A stretch of DNA of 14,895 nt from Clostridiales bacterium (GTDB lineage: Bacteria; Bacillota; Clostridia; Oscillospirales; Oscillospiraceae), in contig SFFV01000036.1 in NCBI GenBank assembly GCA_004557735.1, positions 1 to 14,895 of the forward strand. Reading direction: 5' to 3'. The notes under the pieces are model-generated. The model saw only the letters and a list, made by a program, of their open reading frames with translations. It did no database searches and was not told the DNA's origin. Both the position numbers and the translations under genes were made by a program. This document shows positions 7,659-14,747 of the stretch, piece by piece. Position 1 is the stretch's first letter; each line of letters starts with the position of its first letter.

Positions 7659-8753
7659 TCAGTATTCCCCGTTCTGAGAGTTCAGGTATTTTTTGACCAT
7701 GAGCGCCACCTTGAAAATAATGGCATGGTCGAATTCACGCAAATCAAGCCCCGTCAGCTTTTTGATCTTCTCGAGACGGTACACCAGTGTGTTGCGGTGG
7801 ACAAACAGCTTACGGGAGGTTTCGGACACGTTCAGGTTGTTCTCGAAGAACTTGTTGATCGTGTAGAGCGTTTCCTGATCGAGCGCCTCGATCGGGTTTT
7901 TCTTGAATACTTCGCTCAGGAACATTTCGCAGAGCGTCGTGGGAAGCTGGTAGATCAGACGGCCAATGCCGAGGTTGTCGTAGTGGATAACCGACTTCTC
8001 CGTATCGAACACCTTCCCGACCTCAATGGCGACCTGCGCTTCCTTATACTTGTCGGCAAGAACGCGGAGATGCTTCGCCGTTGTACCGATGCCGACCACG
8101 CACTTGAGATTGAGATCGTCATGCAGCTTCTTTTCAATGGCTTCGGCGATCTCGTAAACTTCCTTGTTGCTGTCCGAAGGGCCGGTCAGCTCTTTGATGA
8201 GAACAAGGTCCGATTCATTGACGCTGAGGACAAAGTCCTTCTGGCGGTCGGGAAACATGTTGGAAATGGCTTCGAGGGCGGCCATATCGGTGCGCTCCGT
8301 CTGCCGGATCAAAAGGACGGCGCGGGGCACATCCGTAGCAAAGTGCAGCTCCTTGGCGCGGACGTAAATATCTCCCGGCAGGATATTGTCGGAAATGATG
8401 TTCTTTACAAAGATCGTCTTGTTATGCTTTTCTTCGTAGTTGACCTTTGCCTCCTGAAAAGCGACCGAAGCAAGAATGCACACACAGCGCGCCGTGGTGT
8501 CATGGCCATCAACAAAGACGGCATAGTCCAGCCGCGTGCTGAGCCCGCCGACGGGCTTGTACGTGCGGGAATTGGAAGTGAAGATCTGATCCGGATATTC
8601 GCCGAAGCCGCCGTGGAAATCGTCAAGCTTTGTGCCGATCATGGAAAGCTCGCTGCACGCGACAACGACCCCCTGATCGTCCACAACGCCGATACACCGG
8701 TCGGTGGCATCTTTCATCTGGATGATGATGCTCTGGAAAATCCTGCTGGACAT
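7659..8753 (-). CDS. PucR/CdaR-type helix-turn-helix transcriptional regulator
   Basis: A 364-residue protein whose C-terminus (about 296-355) matches the PucR-type helix-turn-helix domain: SETSRKLFVHRNTLVYRLEK, followed by LTGLDLREFDHAI. The N-terminal 120 residues resemble a ligand-sensing domain of the CdaR/sugar-diacid type (GVVDDQGVVVACSELSMIG), and the middle looks like the GGDEF-like region usual in this family. The ligand cannot be named. The start was chosen at 8753 because GGGGGAGG lies eight bases before this ATG; the upstream ATG at 8771 would overlap that ribosome binding site. It is the first gene of the ftsEX cluster and has its own promoter. It may control the cluster or itself, but its targets are not shown by the sequence. 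Confidence 0.88.
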   Translation of the reverse strand: MSSRIFQSIIIQMKDATDRCIGVVDDQGVVVACSELSMIGTKLDDFHGGFGEYPDQIFTSNSRTYKPVGGLSTRLDYAVFVDGHDTTARCVCILASVAFQEAKVNYEEKHNKTIFVKNIISDNILPGDIYVRAKELHFATDVPRAVLLIRQTERTDMAALEAISNMFPDRQKDFVLSVNESDLVLIKELTGPSDSNKEVYEIAEAIEKKLHDDLNLKCVVGIGTTAKHLRVLADKYKEAQVAIEVGKVFDTEKSVIHYDNLGIGRLIYQLPTTLCEMFLSEVFKKNPIEALDQETLYTINKFFENNLNVSETSRKLFVHRNTLVYRLEKIKKLTGLDLREFDHAIIFKVALMVKKYLNSQNGEY

Positions 8754-8825
8754 AACGTCTGCCTCCCCCATCTTTCTATACGAAAATGCTCATCAAAAAA
8801 CTAACGGCATTTTTAGGTATTTTTC

Positions 8826-8854
8826 ATAATAAAGCATTTCTGTGCAAAATTCAA
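8826..8854 (-). promoter_or_regulatory. promoter of the regulator-ftsEX-M23-S41 cluster
   Basis: On the minus strand, TTGAAT (8854-8849) and TATTAT (8831-8826) are separated by 17 bases and match the housekeeping consensus at four and five of six positions. The predicted start point lies about 65 bases before the regulator's ATG. AT-rich DNA upstream could act as an UP element. Confidence 0.7.
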
Positions 8855-8864
8855 TAGCTAATTC

Positions 8865-8879
8865 TTTACAACTTGTAAA
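8865..8879. promoter_or_regulatory. palindromic 7-1-7 operator-like site
   Basis: Perfect inverted repeat TTTACAA-C-TTGTAAA, ten bases upstream of the -35 box of the regulator promoter. Its 7-1-7 geometry is that of a dimer-binding site, and its position, upstream of the -35 box, suits an activator or autoregulator. It may bind the adjacent PucR-like protein; this is inference. By chance an AT-rich stretch can also produce such a palindrome. Confidence 0.4.
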
Positions 8880-8956
8880 TTTTTTTTACACTTAATCAAA
8901 TCAAAGTAGATTTATAAAAAACTATCGGACGGTTTTGTATGATATAACGACATTTT

Positions 8957-8980
8957 CGCGAAAAAACCGAAAAATTCGCG
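8957..8980 (-). terminator. possible 3' hairpin of rsuA
   Basis: CGCGAA and TTCGCG form a six-base stem around a T-rich loop a few bases after the rsuA stop codon. No T-run follows the stem on the minus strand, so it is not a standard intrinsic terminator. It may be a 3' end-protecting structure. Confidence 0.25.
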
Positions 8981-8984
8981 TTCG

Positions 8985-9707
8985 TCATTTCGACAGGATG
9001 TCCGGCTGTATTTTTTGAATTTCCTCCGGCGTCAGGCGGCGGTACTCCCCCTCGGCAAGAGAGCTGTCCAGCCACAGACCGCCGATGCGCAGGCGTTTGA
9101 GATGCAATACGGGCATCTGCCGCGAGCCGAGCATACGTTTCACCTGGTGATACTTTCCTTCAAACACTTCAACCTGCACGCGACCGCCGCCGAGATCGAT
9201 CAGCTCCGCCGGAAGGCACTGCGTCCCGTCACGCAGCACGATGCCCCCGCGGAAAGCGGCGAAGTCCGCTTCGCACGGCATGCCGTCTACTACGGCCTCA
9301 TAGAGCTTGCTCACATGGCTTTTCGGTGAAATGACCTTATGGGCAAATACTCCGTCATCTGTCAGCAGGAGAAGTCCGGTTGTGTCCTTGTCCAGCCGTC
9401 CTACCGGGAAAAGCCCGCGCCGCTTCCACTCCTCAGGCATGGCGTCCACGACCGTGGGCTTGCGCGGATCGCGCGTCGCCGTCAGCACGCCGGCCGGTTT
9501 GTTCAGCATGATGTATATATGGCCCGGGCCGTCGATCGGCTCGCCATCGACGGTGAGCGAAACAGTCTCCGGATCGAATTTCTCCGCCGGATCGGCGCAC
9601 GGTATCCCGTTTACGGCTGCGCGCCCGCGACGGACGATCTCCCGCGCCTGACTGCGTGAGCATAGCCCGGTATCGGTGAGTATCTTATCAAGACGGACGA
9701 GCGGCAT
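8985..9707 (-). CDS. rsuA: 16S rRNA pseudouridine synthase (RsuA family)
   Basis: A 240-residue pseudouridine synthase. An N-terminal S4 RNA-binding domain (about 1-50, RLDKILTDTGLCSRSQ) is followed by the catalytic domain. The catalytic Asp is Asp106 in GRLDKDTTG. The EGKYHQVKRM motif near 190 favours RsuA, which modifies U516 of 16S rRNA, over the RluB/E/F branch, which usually has a different sequence there. The start at 9707 has AAAGGAA in front at good spacing, better than an upstream ATG at 9731. The gene stands alone on the minus strand and is divergent from the small membrane protein gene, with 43 bases between the starts. The exact target uridine is inferred from the family. Confidence 0.9.
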   Translation of the reverse strand: MPLVRLDKILTDTGLCSRSQAREIVRRGRAAVNGIPCADPAEKFDPETVSLTVDGEPIDGPGHIYIMLNKPAGVLTATRDPRKPTVVDAMPEEWKRRGLFPVGRLDKDTTGLLLLTDDGVFAHKVISPKSHVSKLYEAVVDGMPCEADFAAFRGGIVLRDGTQCLPAELIDLGGGRVQVEVFEGKYHQVKRMLGSRQMPVLHLKRLRIGGLWLDSSLAEGEYRRLTPEEIQKIQPDILSK

Positions 9708-9750
9708 AATGTATTCCTTTCTTCCATACATTGGATCGGGGGGTGATTAT

Positions 9751-10197
9751 ATGATGCGAAAAACCACACCGGCGCGCCGGATCGGCGCTGTTAAGGTGAT
9801 ATTGTTCGGCGTGCTTGCCGCGGCGGTCATACTTATCGCCGGGGCGCTCGGGCGGCGCAGCGGCGGGAGCGTGATCCGTGCCGGAACGAATGAGGAGCGG
9901 GTCGCCTACTTGCAGTCTCTTGGCTGGGAGGTCGAACAAACGCCGATCCTCGAACAGGAGATCACACTGCCGAAGGAGTTTCCGGACGTTTTGAATCAGT
10001 ACAACGAGCTGCAGCGCCAGCAGGGCTTTGATCTGGAGGAATATGCCGGGAAAAAGCTGACGCTCTATACATACCGGATAACAAACCATCCCGATGCGGA
10101 AGAAGCGGACGCGTCGCTCTATGTGTACCGGTCGGCGCTGGTGGGCGGCGATGTGCATTCCACATCGTTCACGGGGTTTATGACGGCGCTGCGCTGA
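9751..10197 (+). CDS. small membrane-anchored protein, probable DUF4830 family
   Basis: The only plus-strand gene in the window, 148 residues. A basic N-terminus leads into one membrane segment (about 13-33), and the remainder should be outside the membrane. The C-terminal 100 residues (TNEERVAYLQSLGWEVE, then EFPDVLNQYNELQ and QQGFDLEEYAGKK, ending with GGDVHSTSFTGFM) resemble what I recall as DUF4830, a clostridial family of unknown function; this is from memory. The ATG at 9751 follows a G-rich GGTGAT ribosome binding site; ATG at 9754 is equally possible. It is divergent from rsuA and convergent with tuf. No function can be assigned. Confidence 0.75.
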   Translation: MMRKTTPARRIGAVKVILFGVLAAAVILIAGALGRRSGGSVIRAGTNEERVAYLQSLGWEVEQTPILEQEITLPKEFPDVLNQYNELQRQQGFDLEEYAGKKLTLYTYRITNHPDAEEADASLYVYRSALVGGDVHSTSFTGFMTALR

Positions 10198-10211
10198 AAC
10201 TTCAAGATGTA

Positions 10212-10246
10212 CAAAATGGCTGACAGCATAGCTGCCAGCCATTTTG
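10212..10246. terminator. bidirectional terminator between tuf and the plus-strand gene
   Basis: An 11-base perfect stem (CAAAATGGCTG / CAGCCATTTTG) continues, after one mismatch, into a four-base CAGC/GCTG stem with an ATA loop. On each strand the 3' arm ends in TTTT. It lies 15 bases after the plus-strand stop codon and 16 bases after the tuf stop codon, so it can terminate both convergent transcripts. Confidence 0.8.
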
Positions 10247-10262
10247 CTTGCGATGCAACGAA

Positions 10263-11483
10263 TTACTCGTTGATGCCGATAACAACACCGGAGCCGACGG
10301 TACGGCCGCCCTCGCGGATAGCGAAGCGGAGGCCGTTCTCAATGGCGATCGGGGTGATCAGTTCGACGTCCATGTCGACGTTGTCGCCGGGCATGCACAT
10401 CTCAACGCCTTCGGGCAGGGAGATGACGCCGGTAACGTCGGTGGTACGGAAGTAGAACTGGGGACGGTAATCCTTGGAGAGGACGTACACCTGGCCCTTG
10501 AACTTGCGCAGGGGCTTGATGGACTTCGGAGCGGCAAGAACCTGGCCGCGCTCGACTTCCTTCTTGGTGATGCCGCGGAGCAGGCAGCCGACGTTGTCGC
10601 CAGCCTCGGCGTACTCCAGAGTCTTGTGGAACATCTCGGTGCCGGTGACGACGGATTCCTTGATCTCGTCCTCGAGACCAACGATCTCGACCTTATCGCC
10701 GACCTTGACGGTGCCGCGCTCGACACGGCCCGTAACGACGGTGCCGCGGCCGGTGATGGTGAACACGTCCTCGATGGGCATCAGGAAGGGCAGGTCGGCC
10801 TTGCGGTCGGGGGTCTTGATCCAGGTGTCAACAGCTTCCATGAGCTCCCAGATGCAGGCATACTCGGGGGCGTTGGGATCGGTGGACTCGGAGGCAAGGG
10901 CGTTCAGAGCGGAGCCCTTGATGATCGGGGTGTCGTCGCCGGGGAACTCGTACTTGTCGAGCAGCTCACGGACTTCCATCTCGACGAGCTCAAGCAGCTC
11001 GGGGTCGTCGACCTGGTCGCACTTGTTCAGGAAAACGAGAATGTAGGGAACGTTAACCTGACGGGCAAGCAGCAGGTGCTCGCGGGTCTGAGCCATCGGG
11101 CCGTCGGAAGCGGCGATGACGAGGATGCCGCCGTCCATCTGCGCGGCGCCGGTGATCATGTTCTTGATATAGTCGGCGTGGCCCGGGCAGTCGACGTGGG
11201 CATAGTGACGGCCCTGGATCTGCACACCGGCGGTGTCGCCGTGAGAGCCGACACGGTCAAACGTCTGGTACTCGACGTGCGCCGTGTTGATGGTGATGCC
11301 GCGCTCGCGCTCTTCGGGCGCCTTGTCGATGGAGGCGTAGTCAACGAAGTCAGCGGCGTTGGGGTCCGCCATAGCGAGAACCTTGGTGATGGCGGCGGTC
11401 AGGGTGGTCTTACCATGGTCGATGTGGCCGATGGTACCGATATTCACATGGGGCTTGCTGCGGTTGAACATTTGCTTAGCCAT
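10263..11483 (-). CDS. tuf: elongation factor Tu, with unusual insertion and deletion
   Basis: EF-Tu carries aminoacyl-tRNA to the ribosome. The 406-residue protein is somewhat longer than the usual 394-400. G-domain motifs are intact: GHIDHGKT (19-26), the RGITINT switch I segment (61-67), DCPGH (98-102), NKCD (153-156) and SAL (191-193). Two features are odd. There is a 17-residue segment (75-91) between EYQT and RHYAHVDCPG, where other EF-Tu proteins have about two residues. In domain 3, KD (337-338) joins directly to YRPQFYFRTTDVTG, so the conserved EGGRHTPFF-type loop of about 11 residues is missing. Both changes keep the reading frame, and the rest is highly conserved. A strong AGGAGG site precedes the ATG. 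It is the last gene of the str operon and also has a possible promoter of its own. Confidence 0.96.
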   Translation of the reverse strand: MAKQMFNRSKPHVNIGTIGHIDHGKTTLTAAITKVLAMADPNAADFVDYASIDKAPEERERGITINTAHVEYQTFDRVGSHGDTAGVQIQGRHYAHVDCPGHADYIKNMITGAAQMDGGILVIAASDGPMAQTREHLLLARQVNVPYILVFLNKCDQVDDPELLELVEMEVRELLDKYEFPGDDTPIIKGSALNALASESTDPNAPEYACIWELMEAVDTWIKTPDRKADLPFLMPIEDVFTITGRGTVVTGRVERGTVKVGDKVEIVGLEDEIKESVVTGTEMFHKTLEYAEAGDNVGCLLRGITKKEVERGQVLAAPKSIKPLRKFKGQVYVLSKDYRPQFYFRTTDVTGVISLPEGVEMCMPGDNVDMDVELITPIAIENGLRFAIREGGRTVGSGVVIGINE

Positions 11484-11529
11484 GGAAACATCCTCCTAAT
11501 AGCAAAAATATAAATTTTGGTTTGGATTT

Positions 11530-11558
11530 ATTCTACAGGAACTTTGCTTATTTTGCAA
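11530..11558 (-). promoter_or_regulatory. possible tuf promoter in the fusA-tuf gap
   Basis: On the minus strand, TTGCAA (11558-11553) and TAGAAT (11535-11530) are spaced by 17 bases within the 84-base gap between fusA and tuf. They match the consensus at four and five of six positions. It could supply extra EF-Tu over the operon level, as internal tuf promoters do elsewhere. No terminator is visible between fusA and tuf. Confidence 0.5.
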
Positions 11559-11567
11559 CACCTAAAA

Positions 11568-13646
11568 TCAGGCGTTGTTGCCGCGCTTGCCGATGATGCT
11601 CTCCTGGAGGCTCTTCGGAAGCTCGACATAGGTGTGCGGCTCCATGCTGTAGTTGGCGCGGCCCTGCGTTTTGGAGCGCAGATCGGTCGAATAGCCAAAC
11701 ATGGAAGCGAGCGGAACCTCCGCGGTAATGATCGCGGCGCCGTTGCGGATGTCCGTTCCGGCGACCTGACCTCGGCGGGCGTTGAGATCGCCGATAACGT
11801 CGCCCATATACTGATCCGGCGTCGTGACAACGACCTTCATGATCGGCTCAAGCAGCGTGGGACCGGCTTTTTGCGCGGCTTCCTTGAAAGCCATGCTGCC
11901 GCAGATCTTGAACGCCATTTCGCTCGAGTCGACCTCATGGTAGCTGCCGTCGAGAAGGGTGACCTTCACGTCGACGACCGGATAACCGGCGAGCACGCCG
12001 GACGCCATGGCGCCCTGAATGCCCTGGTCAACGCTGGGAATAAATTCCTTCGGGATGGCGCCTCCGGTGACGGCGTTGATGAACTCATAGCCCTTGCCGG
12101 GGTTCGGCTCGATCTGGATCTTTGCCTGAGCAAACTGACCCTTGCCGCCGGACTGACGCGCATAGCGCATATCAACCGTGGCGCTGCCGCGGATAGTCTC
12201 TTTGTAGGAAACCTGCGGCTTGCCGACGTTTGCCTCGACCTTGAACTCGCGGAGCAGACGATCCACAATGATCTCCAGATGAAGCTCGCCCATGCCGGCG
12301 ATGATGGTCTGTCCCGTCCCCTCGTCCGTATAGGTCTTGAAGGTGGGGTCCTCCTCGCTCAGCTTGGAGAGCGCGATCGCCATTTTTTCCTGACCGGCTT
12401 TGGTTTTGGGTTCGATGGCAACGCGGATAACGGGTTCGGGAAATTCCATCGATTCGAGAACGACGGGGTGCTTGTCGTCACAGAGAGTATCGCCCGTGCG
12501 GGTGTTTTTCAAACCCACAACAGCGGCGATCTCACCGGCGTACACGGCGTCAATGTCCTCGCGATGGTTTGCGTGCATGTGCAGCAGACGGCCGAGACGC
12601 TCGCGCTGGCCGCGGACGGTATTCACAGCAGTCTCGCCGGCCTTGATGGAGCCGGAGTAGACGCGGATGAACGCCAGCCGTCCGACAAAGGGGTCCGTCA
12701 TCACCTTAAAGACGAGACCGGCAAAGGGACCGTTCACGTCCGCGGGGAGAGTAACCTCTTCCTCCGTCTTGGGGTTCACGCCGACAACGGGCGGAACGTC
12801 CAGCGGAGAGGGCAGATAATCGACAACGGCGTCGAGCAGCTTCTGCACGCCCTTGTTTTTGTACGACGTGCCGCAGAGAACGGGAACCATGCTGCCGCTG
12901 ACGGTCGCCTTGCGGATGACCGCGCGCAGACGCTCGGCGGGGATCTCCACGCCGTCCAGATACATCTCCGCGATCTCATCGTCAAAGAGGGATACGGCGT
13001 CAATGAGCTTTTCCCGGTACTCGGCGGCAAGCTCCGCCATATCCCCGGGGATGGGCTCTACGCGCATATCCTTACCCAGATCATCGTAGAAAACGACGGA
13101 ATCCATATCGATGAGATCGATGATCCCACGGAAATCCGATTCCTTACCGATGGGCAGCTGGATGGGCACGGCATTTGCCTTCAGACGATCATAGATCATG
13201 TCCATGACGTTGTAGAAGTCGGCGCCGGTAATGTCCATCTTGTTGACGTAAATCATGCGCGGAACATTGTAATGATCCGCCTGACGCCATACCGTCTCCG
13301 TCTGAGGCTCGACGCCGCCTTTGGCGCACAGGACGGTTACGCAGCCGTCGAGCACGCGCAGACAGCGCTCCACCTCGGCGGTGAAGTCCACATGACCCGG
13401 CGTATCGATGATGTTGATGCGCGTATCCTTCCAGAAGCAGGTGGTGGCGGCACTGGTGATGGTGATTCCGCGCTCCTGCTCCTGCACCATCCAGTCCATC
13501 GTGGCGCTGCCTTCATGGGTCTCGCCCATTTTGTAGTTGACGCCGGTATAGAAGAGAATACGCTCGGTAGTCGTCGTCTTCCCTGCATCGATGTGCGCCA
13601 TAATGCCGATATTTCTGGTTTTTTCAAGTGAATAAGATCTGGGCAT
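11568..13646 (-). CDS. fusA: elongation factor G
   Basis: EF-G, the GTPase that drives translocation of tRNA and mRNA on the ribosome and helps recycle ribosomes. It is 692 residues, the normal length. G-domain motifs are AHIDAGKT (17-24), the ERGITIT switch I segment (58-64), DTPGHVDF (81-88) and NKMD (135-138). Domain IV carries the QSGGKGQ tip loop and domain V the usual GDLNARRG segment. The ATG follows an AAGGT site. It sits 21 bases after rpsG and 84 bases before tuf in the conserved str operon order. I see nothing abnormal in it. Confidence 0.98.
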   Translation of the reverse strand: MPRSYSLEKTRNIGIMAHIDAGKTTTTERILFYTGVNYKMGETHEGSATMDWMVQEQERGITITSAATTCFWKDTRINIIDTPGHVDFTAEVERCLRVLDGCVTVLCAKGGVEPQTETVWRQADHYNVPRMIYVNKMDITGADFYNVMDMIYDRLKANAVPIQLPIGKESDFRGIIDLIDMDSVVFYDDLGKDMRVEPIPGDMAELAAEYREKLIDAVSLFDDEIAEMYLDGVEIPAERLRAVIRKATVSGSMVPVLCGTSYKNKGVQKLLDAVVDYLPSPLDVPPVVGVNPKTEEEVTLPADVNGPFAGLVFKVMTDPFVGRLAFIRVYSGSIKAGETAVNTVRGQRERLGRLLHMHANHREDIDAVYAGEIAAVVGLKNTRTGDTLCDDKHPVVLESMEFPEPVIRVAIEPKTKAGQEKMAIALSKLSEEDPTFKTYTDEGTGQTIIAGMGELHLEIIVDRLLREFKVEANVGKPQVSYKETIRGSATVDMRYARQSGGKGQFAQAKIQIEPNPGKGYEFINAVTGGAIPKEFIPSVDQGIQGAMASGVLAGYPVVDVKVTLLDGSYHEVDSSEMAFKICGSMAFKEAAQKAGPTLLEPIMKVVVTTPDQYMGDVIGDLNARRGQVAGTDIRNGAAIITAEVPLASMFGYSTDLRSKTQGRANYSMEPHTYVELPKSLQESIIGKRGNNA

Positions 13647-13667
13647 AAATCTCTACCTTTGCTGAAA

Positions 13668-14138
13668 TTACCAACGATAGTGGGCGAAGGCCTTGTTGGA
13701 CTCGGCCATCTTGTGCGTATCCTCGCGCTTCTTCACGGAGGCGCCGGTGTTGTTGACAGCGTCCATGATCTCGTTGGCGAGACGCTCCTTCATGGTCTTT
13801 TCGCTGCGCTTGCGGGAATAGCCGACCAGCCAGCGGAGACCGAGGGTCTGACGACGCTCCGGACGAACCTCGATAGGCACCTGGTAGGTGGCGCCGCCGA
13901 CACGGCGGGCCTTGACTTCCAGAGCCGGCATGATGTTGTTGAGAGCTTCGGTAAACACCTCAAGCGGGTTGCGATCCAGCTTCTTCTGGATCAGGTCAAA
14001 GGCGTCGTAAACCACCTTCTGGGCCACGCCTTTTTTGCCGTCCAACATAACACCGTTGATGAGTTTGGTCACCAGAACGCTGTTGTATACGGGATCCGGC
14101 AAGATTTCTCTTTTGGGAACGTTACCTCTTCTGGGCAC
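13668..14138 (-). CDS. rpsG: 30S ribosomal protein S7
   Basis: S7 nucleates assembly of the 30S head by binding the 3' domain of 16S rRNA. The protein is 156 residues, the standard length, starting PRRGNVPKRE and ending AHYRW. The start is GTG at 14138, eight bases after a perfect AAGGAGG. An ATG at 14156 is in frame, but it overlaps that ribosome binding site and would add six residues absent from the family. It follows rpsL after 127 bases that hold two hairpins and precedes fusA by 21 bases. Confidence 0.97.
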   Translation of the reverse strand: MPRRGNVPKREILPDPVYNSVLVTKLINGVMLDGKKGVAQKVVYDAFDLIQKKLDRNPLEVFTEALNNIMPALEVKARRVGGATYQVPIEVRPERRQTLGLRWLVGYSRKRSEKTMKERLANEIMDAVNNTGASVKKREDTHKMAESNKAFAHYRW

Positions 14139-14179
14139 TTTGCTTCCCTCCTTCATTATGAAATGATCTCAAAGGTACT

Positions 14180-14201
14180 CGACGGCAGCGCTCTGCCGCC
14201 G
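14180..14201 (-). promoter_or_regulatory. GC-rich hairpin in the rpsL-rpsG gap
   Basis: Nine-base arms with one G-U pair on the minus strand (CGGCGGCAG / CTGCCGTCG) around a four-base loop, about 30 bases before the rpsG ribosome binding site. In E. coli, S7 represses its own operon by binding the S12-S7 gap; this is a candidate for a comparable site. It lacks a T-run and is not a terminator. Confidence 0.5.
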
Positions 14202-14239
14202 CTGTGTCCAAAAGGTTATCATATAAATCATATCAATAA

Positions 14240-14257
14240 CCAACAGGACACTGTTGG
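14240..14257 (-). other. hairpin just after the rpsL stop codon
   Basis: CCAACAG and CTGTTGG form a seven-base stem with a four-base loop, eight bases after the rpsL stop. The following minus-strand sequence is TTATTGAT, too poor in T for strong termination. It may protect the rpsL 3' end, reduce read-through, or form part of the S7 control region. Confidence 0.45.
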
Positions 14258-14265
14258 GGTTCAGC

Positions 14266-14688
14266 TTACTTTTTACCCGCCTTGGGTCTCTTCGCGCCGT
14301 ACTTGGAGCGGGACTGGCAGCGGCCGGACACGCCCTGGGAATCGAGAGTGCCGCGGATGATGTGGTAACGGACACCGGGCAGGTCTTTGACACGGCCGCC
14401 GCGAATCATAACGACGGAGTGCTCCTGCAGGTTGTGACCGACACCGGGAATGTAGGCCGTCACTTCGTAACCGTTGGTGAGACGGACACGGGCGATCTTA
14501 CGCAGAGCGGAGTTCGGCTTCTTGGGAGTCGAAGTACGCACAGCTGTGCAGACGCCGCGCTTCTGGGGAGAAGACTGGTTTGTCTCGCGGTTTTTCAGCG
14601 TGTTCAGGCCTTTCTGCATGGCGGGAGAGGTGGACTTGTAGGTCACCTGCTCTCTTCCCTTACGGACAAGCTGGTTAAATGTGGGCAT
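14266..14688 (-). CDS. rpsL: 30S ribosomal protein S12
   Basis: S12 lies at the decoding centre of the 30S subunit. The protein is 140 residues and starts MPTFNQLVRKGRE. The two conserved loops are present: TPKKPNSALRK and GGRVKDLPGVRYH. The lysines in both loops, whose changes give streptomycin resistance in other bacteria, have the usual susceptible residue. The start at 14688 follows AAAGGAGG at good spacing. An in-frame ATG at 14739 would add 17 residues foreign to the family and would lie within the 5' leader hairpin. It is the first gene of the str operon here. Confidence 0.98.
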   Translation of the reverse strand: MPTFNQLVRKGREQVTYKSTSPAMQKGLNTLKNRETNQSSPQKRGVCTAVRTSTPKKPNSALRKIARVRLTNGYEVTAYIPGVGHNLQEHSVVMIRGGRVKDLPGVRYHIIRGTLDSQGVSGRCQSRSKYGAKRPKAGKK

Positions 14689-14718
14689 GATTTTCCTCCT
14701 TTCCTCAAAAAATGCTCT

Positions 14719-14740
14719 CGTGCGGGCGCGCGCCCACACG
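14719..14740 (-). promoter_or_regulatory. 5' leader stem-loop of rpsL
   Basis: On the minus strand, CGTGTGGGC and GCCCGCACG pair over nine bases with one G-U pair around a GCGC loop. The hairpin begins one base after the predicted transcription start (near 14741). Six T residues follow the stem after a six-base gap (14712-14707), just before the ribosome binding site. The gap is long for an intrinsic terminator, so 5'-end stabilisation is more likely than attenuation, but both remain open. Confidence 0.7.
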
Positions 14741-14747
14741 TTTTATG

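Noticed and set aside
8865..8890. Palindrome followed by a T-run on the plus strand as a terminator
   Set aside because: No plus-strand gene lies upstream, and the stem is AT-rich and weak. An operator or chance palindrome fits better.
10248..13631. Long plus-strand open frames over tuf (421 codons) and fusA (704 codons)
   Set aside because: Both are shadows of highly conserved genes with strong codon bias, with no independent start signals or known domains.
14707..14740. rpsL leader hairpin plus T-run as an intrinsic terminator
   Set aside because: Six bases separate the stem from the T-run, longer than usual, and it would block an essential operon. It is kept only as a possible attenuator.
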